DNA of 64,000 nucleotides from Fragum whitleyi (taxonomy: Eukaryota > Mollusca > Bivalvia > Cardiida > Cardiidae), in the NCBI GenBank assembly GCA_948146395.1, contig OX411558.1:39327617-39391616 (forward strand), in the 5' to 3' direction. Shown piece by piece: positions 58,874 through 64,000 of this stretch. The position numbers and the translations under genes are program-made. The notes under the pieces are model-generated. The model worked only from the letters and a program-made list of their open reading frames with translations, was not told where the DNA came from and did no database searches. The number at the start of each line of letters is the position of its first letter. Position 1 is the first letter of the stretch.

Positions 58874-59342
58874 CTGAGATGAAATAGGCAAGGCGACCTC
58901 GTATACCGAAATCATAGAGGTCGTCCATGATTCCATACTTCCAAGTGGTATCATAAGCACTTTTGAGATCGAAAAATGCAGAAACAACATGTTCCTTCTT
59001 TATAAAGGCTTCTCGAATAAATGTCTCGAAGCGGACAAGATGATCAAGAGTGCTTCACTGTTTACGAAAGCCACTTTGGACTGACGAATTTAGGTGGTTC
59101 TTTTCCAGAAACCAGACAAGACGATCATAAACCATTCTTTCCAGGGTTTTGCAAATGCAACTAGATTAAGCAATAGGGCGATAGTTTGAAAGATCCGTTG
59201 AATCTTTATCTGGTTGAGGTATTGGTATAACGATAGCTTCCCGCCATGATGCTGGAATGCTTTCCGTTTTCCAAACCTGGTTATAAATTTCAAGTAAGCA
59301 ATGCAAACAACGAGAGGGCAAACGTTTGAGGAATTGATAATG
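58874..59342 (-). pseudogene. Jockey reverse transcriptase, fragment up to motif A
   Basis: Read on the - strand it gives QFLKRLP, IPIPQPDKDSTDLSNYRPIA, QSGFRKQ, STLDHLVRFETFIREAF and the motif A block FFDLKSAYDTTWKYGIM, then breaks at SINE sequence. The conserved order identifies a Jockey RT; motifs B and C are missing. Confidence 0.85.
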
Positions 59343-60220
59343 TACGAGGGTTGATCCAAAAGTTCGTATAATGAGGTTATAAATCTACAGAAAAGTTGAC
59401 TATCTAAATAGAAATTATACAGTCTTTTAATACATCATCTGTCTGATAAACATGCAAAATTTTATATGCTTACATTCAATAGCGGCTGTAAAGGGTATAA
59501 ATCAAGACAGAGACCCCTACACGTAGGCGGGGGAGCAAGAACGTCAAATGCGACGTCATTAGTAACACTCTTCTACATAGCCTCTGCTCACTCTTATTCC
59601 TTTCTGTGCCTGATAAACCAACTTACCGAAATTATCCGCATAACATTTGGAACCAAATTAGTTTACATTTTCTACATGCATGGTATTTCTATTATAGTTG
59701 AGATCCAGATACAGGGCCTTTATTTAGGGGAAAACTGAGAATTGTTTGGGATAAGTTCGTTCGTTCAAACTCACTTTCACCATTCTAAACCCTTCTACGA
59801 AGCATGACCCTCTTTTAAAATCCAGAAGAGCTTTACGAAAAATTCTCTTCTGCACATTTTAATCTTTTTTCTAAAACATCTGAAATGTTTGGGTTAGTGA
59901 ATAACATAGATCACGAGAAAAAATCGAAAAAATAAACGGCATCTATATTTTGGTTTGGCGTCTTGTCATTTTTTTCTCGAATAGTCTGTGTTATTAAAAT
60001 ATTCTGTGTCCGTAAAAGTCTCCCAACAAGCTTTTAAAAATAACCAGTAATTTTCTATTAACGTCTTTTTTAATCTAGGCCAGGATTTTCAAATACAGTT
60101 TCAGAAAACTTACAGAAAACTTGATTTATTTAACAGATATTCAATATTTTTTCACGCTCGCATGTGTAACTATGGTAACGCATTCGTTGGCCGCTAAAGA
60201 AAATTCTTCAAAAATAATAC

Positions 60221-61559
60221 TACTGTAAACGGGGTAATATTGGCGGTGGTTTTATTTTGGCTATATTTGCGGTCAAGCTAGGGTGCGCTAAAATTAATCT
60301 ACCGCCAATATTTGTCATTATTGAATGAGAAATTCTTTTGTTATAGGGATGAGTGTCTTTTTCACTGCGTTTATTGGGGTATAAAGTGCAATTGCCTTAG
60401 CACATGGCAAATAACGCCCGTAGGGCGTTATGTTTAAGCCATGTGCGAAGGAAATTGCACTTTATACCCCAATAAACGCAGTGAAAAAGACACTCGTCCC
60501 TTATAATTGCAATCATATAGATCGAAGAAACTATTTAAATACTCGGTCAGACATTAAAGCTTCAAGTCTACTTTCTGCGCGTAAAAAATTACTCAATCTA
60601 TTTTTAGATCGTGTAGCGTTTATCTCACTATTGAAGTGAAATGTTATAAAGTAAAACAAATGATACACAAATAAACGACAACATCAAAATTTGAAGAGGT
60701 ATTTATGACAAAAAAGCTTGTTTCTGCCATGTTTGTCTGTATTTTTCAACGAAAACGGCGTGGTCGGTCTTAGTTGAGAGGGTTGCTTGGAGGTCTTCGT
60801 CGACTTGATGTTTTCTAAGTTTACGTCGTCTCAGAATCAGAACTGCATGCTTGTGATCGTAAATTCTTTCGAAAATATCTTAATTTATAATAGATTGAAT
60901 AGAAATGTTGCGTTGATGATCGGGAACTAGGTTAATTCGAGTTCCTACAACACAGGACTTGCCGATCGAAGTTCGGGCGTTTCCCGAAAGACCTATTGCA
61001 TTTTATACAGAAATAAAGTGCAATGGATTTCCCCACGTGATGCGATTTAAACCAATCAGAATTCGTTATTTTATTGGGTTGCAATTATTATGATGGAAAT
61101 GCTATCATGATTGGTGTACAATTTAGTCAATGTAAATTAACTTTATATCAAAGCTATACAGACAACACTTATTCAAATTGGAAATAAATAATATGCTGAC
61201 AACGTTTACATTAATTTGGTAAATGTCTTTATACCGATTTCATGATTCTAGACCCAAGTTGGTTGATATATTGTAATGAAAATCAAGGCGAAAATGTGTG
61301 AAAAACTTGTACTAGAGTTATAACTCTTACGAAAGGTGTGCAAACAAACTTTTGTTTAGTTTGTAGAAAGTTGACGTTACCCTAGAAAATTGCCTTTGTT
61401 AAAGTTTCGTCGTTTTAAATGGGTAAAAATAGAAAGATATATATATGGCGTTTTATTTTGGCGTTACATGTAAGATGCGCCAAAATAAATCACCGCTAAT
61501 AAATCGCAATAGGAAAACCGCCAAATGTGGACACCGCCAATATACAGCCGTTTACAGTA
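60221..61559. mobile_element. TIR element (TACTGTAAACGG) nested in the mariner-like element
   Basis: Ends TACTGTAAACGGGGTAAT and the inverse of TACTGTAAACGGCTGTAT; both continue ATTGGCGGT. Subterminal GCCAAAATAAA/TTTATTTTGGC motifs also face each other. No transposase seen. Confidence 0.8.
60341..60504. repeat. 164-bp near-perfect palindrome
   Basis: Arms of about 75 bases from TTATAGGGATGAGTGTC to its inverse, centred on TAACGCCCGTAGGGCGTTA. Innermost of four nested elements. Confidence 0.9.
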
Positions 61560-61671
61560 TTCATGAACTCCGCAGTTACTAAACTGCAAATTCACCAAAT
61601 TATATACTGAACTAGCCAGAAAATGCGAAAGTTATTAGCCCATTTTACGAACTTCTGGATCATCCCTCGTA

Positions 61672-62155
61672 TATTATCATTTCCTACAGCAGTGTCACGA
61701 CACTTCTTTAAAGCCTTCTTCAATTCTTTGACAGAAAAGTCTCTATTATAATTTTCGAGTTGACTGGAACTGGAGTGAAGTTTTGACTTTTCTTTATCAC
61801 CTTTTAATTTTTGAAATGCAGGTGAGTAATTGGATGATGATGACTTCTTAGCATACGTATCTTCCAATTCATTCGCAATATCAGCCTTGGAAGAAACTTC
61901 ACTGAGGTCAGTTCTTAAATGACCAACTCAAATTGACGTGATCTTTCCGCTGATTTTGCGCACCATATCCCATGTCTTTTTGACAGATGATCTAGAATTT
62001 AATCTGGAAACATACTGTCTCCAAGGCGAACGCTTACTTTGTTTAATGGTTCGACGAGCTTTCGCTCGTGCAATTTTAAATTTGTACAGGTTCTCCTTTG
62101 ATGGTCTCAAATCAAATGACCTAAGACCAGACTAACGCTCAGCTATAGCCTGTTT
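61672..62155 (-). pseudogene. Jockey linker and start of reverse transcriptase
   Basis: KFKIARAKARRTIKQSKR, WRQYVSRLNSRSSVKKTWDMVRKISGK, then FSVKELKKALKKCRDTAVGNDNI, the RT entry block. Frame breaks lie near 61927 and 62130. Confidence 0.8.
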
Positions 62156-63031
62156 TCAAACTTCATTAAACCATGGTTTGTTAGGGTGTTTAGGGTTAGG
62201 AGACTTTCTAGGAATAGCTTTCCATTCAGCCGAATATAGTAAGGATGTGAAAAGCTCTGTAGAGTTTTCACAATCTTTAAAAGCCTGTGGATTCATTGAT
62301 TGTTCGCAGGTAGTTTTGAACAACTGCCAATTAGCTTTATGGAGTTTCCATCGCCTTGGGCGTTCTTGAACCGATGGTCCTAATTCAGAAATATGAATAG
62401 GAAAATGGTCACTACCATGAAGATCAGAGTCCACTTTCCAGCTAAAAGCCAGGAAAATGTCTGGAGTGCAAACACTTAAATCCAGCGAAGACTAAGAGCC
62501 AGTGGCTGGATGATGATATGTGGAGGATTTATCATTTAATAAAACAAGATCATGATTTGTTACGAAATCTTCAATTGTGCGACATTTGTCGTCTGTTTAA
62601 GTTCCACTCCAAAGCGTATGATGGGAATTGAAATCTCCCATTAATATGAAAGGCTTTGGTAACTGTTCGACAAGATCGTCTAGTCTCCTACGATTGATAG
62701 GAGAACTAGGATGAGGATAAATTGAACAAAGGGTTATTGTTTTATCAAGGGATACGCTTACAGCCATAGCTTGTAGCGAAGTATTAAGAGGAATGGTGCG
62801 ATGAGGAACTCTGTTGTTAACAATAATCCCGACACCGCCCGAAGCTTTCTTATTCCCTTCAATTTTTTTCAAATAGCAAGAGTGATACTTTAAAGAGAAT
62901 TTGTCAGAATCTTTTAGAAAAATCTCTTGCAAACAAACCGCCACTGGCTTTCCATTCGAAACTAATAGATTCATTTCTTCAAAGTTGGCTTTGATGCTGT
63001 GACTATCCCATTGAATGATTTTGTTCGTCAT
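62156..63031 (-). pseudogene. Jockey AP-type endonuclease domain
   Basis: Starts MTNKIIQWDSHSIKANFEE, followed by the CLQE block (catalytic Glu), GGVGIIVNN, LMGDFNSHHTLWSG, TIEDFVTNHDLVLLND, YHHPATGS, SLDLSVCTPDIF and the terminal GSDHFPI (catalytic Asp/His). At least one in-frame TAG and a shift near 62440-62600 interrupt it. In active LINEs this domain nicks target DNA to prime reverse transcription. Confidence 0.87.
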
Positions 63032-63083
63032 AGTTAAATTAAGGGGAAAAATACACTTATTAGAAGTGGAAGTATGATTTTCG

Positions 63084-64000
63084 TTACTTTTTATGTGAAA
63101 GATCTATCATATGTTTACCTTGCTTATTTCCCTTTAAAGAATCCGAGTCCTCGGTGTTGTCCGTTACCATGTCTTCTTCAAGACTATGGTAACGGTTATA
63201 TTGTTTTATAGGATCATCAGATCCTTTTGGCTGGCGGTTAGATATTGCCGCCCTAGGAGACGAAGTTCTGCTCCTTGGTTTCACGAAAGAACTTGAATCT
63301 TTATCTTCTGGCACATTAGCAACTGGAGGATTTGACTTCTCCAACTGCATTTGTGCGTTCTTGCGTCTTCCGATTTAAGCTAGATCGAATCGAAGAATTT
63401 CGTCTTCTCCAGAGGAAGGTACAAGGCATGTAGTTTTGAAGGTTAAGCGGGCCGAAGAGAAATGTTATGTTTTCCTTATTCGAGGCTCAGTCGTTTTACC
63501 AGAGTTGCACTGGTCTGTGTTACAGCGTTTACTAGACATAACTGCTAAAGATGTAAATTACTTTGAAATTTCATCCTTCTTTTCAGGGAAGAGAAAACAC
63601 AACTTTCCAAAATGATCTTTACAGTTATCACATCTATTGCTGTTTTGTTTACTCGTACTATTGGTTTTAGACTTTTTGGTAACATTGGCATAAGTAATTG
63701 TAAGATTGACCCTATTTTCAACAACTTTCCCTGCTTCAGGAAAAGATAAACCTTCTTTATACTTGACGGTAACAATTTCCTTTTCTCTTTGCCAAACGGG
63801 ACATTTTCATGAAGTTGAAGGATGTTCTCCGCCACAATTCAAACATTTCATGTCATCAGTGCAGTGGAAAGAACTATGCTGGTCTTCTAATTTACCATAA
63901 CGGCGGCATAATTCTCCTTCACCGACCCTGCACTTTTTCTCATGGTGTCCAAATTTGAAACACCTGTAACAATGCAAGGGGTTTGGGATGTACAGATCAA
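63084..64000 (-). pseudogene. Jockey ORF1 (gag-like) with zinc knuckles, 5' end outside window
   Basis: From the right edge: HCYRCFKFGHHEKKC (CX2CX4HX4C), a second knuckle in which the second Cys is Tyr (LCRRYGK), and KCLNCGGEH with its last Cys after an in-frame TGA. Next come CPVWQREKEIVTVKYKEG and LSFPEAGK, a block typical of Jockey-group gag. A later frame (63084-63350) carries a hydrophilic Ser/Pro-rich tail. Role in active elements: RNA binding in the retrotransposition particle. Confidence 0.85.

Larger units (their letters stand above)
59345..61669. mobile_element. Mariner-like element with TA target duplication
   Basis: Left end CGAGGGTTGATCCAAAAG follows TA (59343-59344); the right end is its inverse followed by TA (61670-61671). 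The two terminal 24-mers, TA included, differ at two positions by eye. Joining the flanks across one TA restores the RT frame (GNDNIHYQFLKRLP), proving a clean insertion. No mariner transposase is recognisable. Without the nested element it is about 986 bases. Confidence 0.88.
58874..64000 (-). mobile_element. Jockey-type LINE, decayed, 3' truncated, runs off the right edge
   Basis: In - strand order: gag with zinc knuckles (64.0-63.1 kb), endonuclease (63.0-62.2 kb), linker, then the 5' half of the reverse transcriptase split by a mariner-like element, stopping after RT motif A at a SINE fragment. The RT catalytic FADD block, the C-terminus and the 3' UTR are gone. In-frame stops and frame changes make it inactive. 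The gag plus EN-RT layout and endonuclease wording fit the Jockey clade. Confidence 0.85.

Noticed and set aside
59466..59738. 90-codon frame inside the mariner-like element as a transposase remnant
   Set aside because: No DDD/DDE-type motif or helix-turn-helix block recognisable.

Overview
The window looks like nuclear DNA of a lophotrochozoan, most likely a bivalve mollusc. The grounds are two tandem innexin genes, short split exons with GT/AG boundaries in AT-rich DNA, several copies of a tRNA-derived SINE whose 3' tail has a molluscan look (GCGGCGTTAAAC followed by ATTCAATCAAT), and long tandem arrays bounded by the inverted motif CTCACCTGAGCAC...GTGCTCAGGTGAG that is common in bivalve genomes. 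The species cannot be named from the sequence alone.

Host genes, all on the + strand: (1) the last exon of an innexin (1281-2069), whose 5' exons must lie left of the window; (2) a second innexin in three phase-compatible exons (18423-18636, 20484-20678, 21722-22693), covering everything except the initiator Met; (3) a secreted or type I membrane protein with a 12-cysteine ectodomain and a Thr/Ser-rich stalk (28367-29173), joined in phase to a transmembrane exon nearly 5 kb downstream (34036-34148), with an apparent one-base frame shift near the end of the first exon; (4) a short exon (47832-47947) coding a signal peptide followed by a perfect donor site, its downstream exons not found. About 130 bases upstream of exon 1 of the second innexin is a decayed duplicate of that exon.

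Most of the rest is mobile and repetitive DNA. At least 14 copies or pieces of one TA-flanked MITE occur (ends CAGTTARTAACATCGTG, internal palindrome). One copy is split by a 5'-truncated CR1/L2-like LINE (about 3363-5628) and another by a TIR element. Further families are a large palindromic MITE at 6.1, 24, 32.8-34, 43.4 and 54.3 kb, a TTAA-flanked hairpin MITE with one copy amplified into a 129-bp tandem array, perfect foldbacks, five SINE copies, a second tRNA-derived repeat present as a direct duplication, and minisatellite-like arrays at 29.8-32.5, 37.3-38.9, 46.5-47.5, 48-49.9, 52.3-53.1 and 55.6-57 kb.

The right end (58.8-64 kb) is a decayed Jockey-type LINE on the - strand (gag zinc knuckles, AP endonuclease, 5' half of the reverse transcriptase). 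A mariner-like element has inserted in it with a TA duplication. That element carries another TIR element, which carries a 164-bp palindrome, so four levels of nesting can be read directly.

I see no operon, CRISPR array, defence system or viral genome. The most unusual material is genomic-structural: the relic innexin exon, the nested insertions that can be dated relative to each other, and the split membrane-protein gene.
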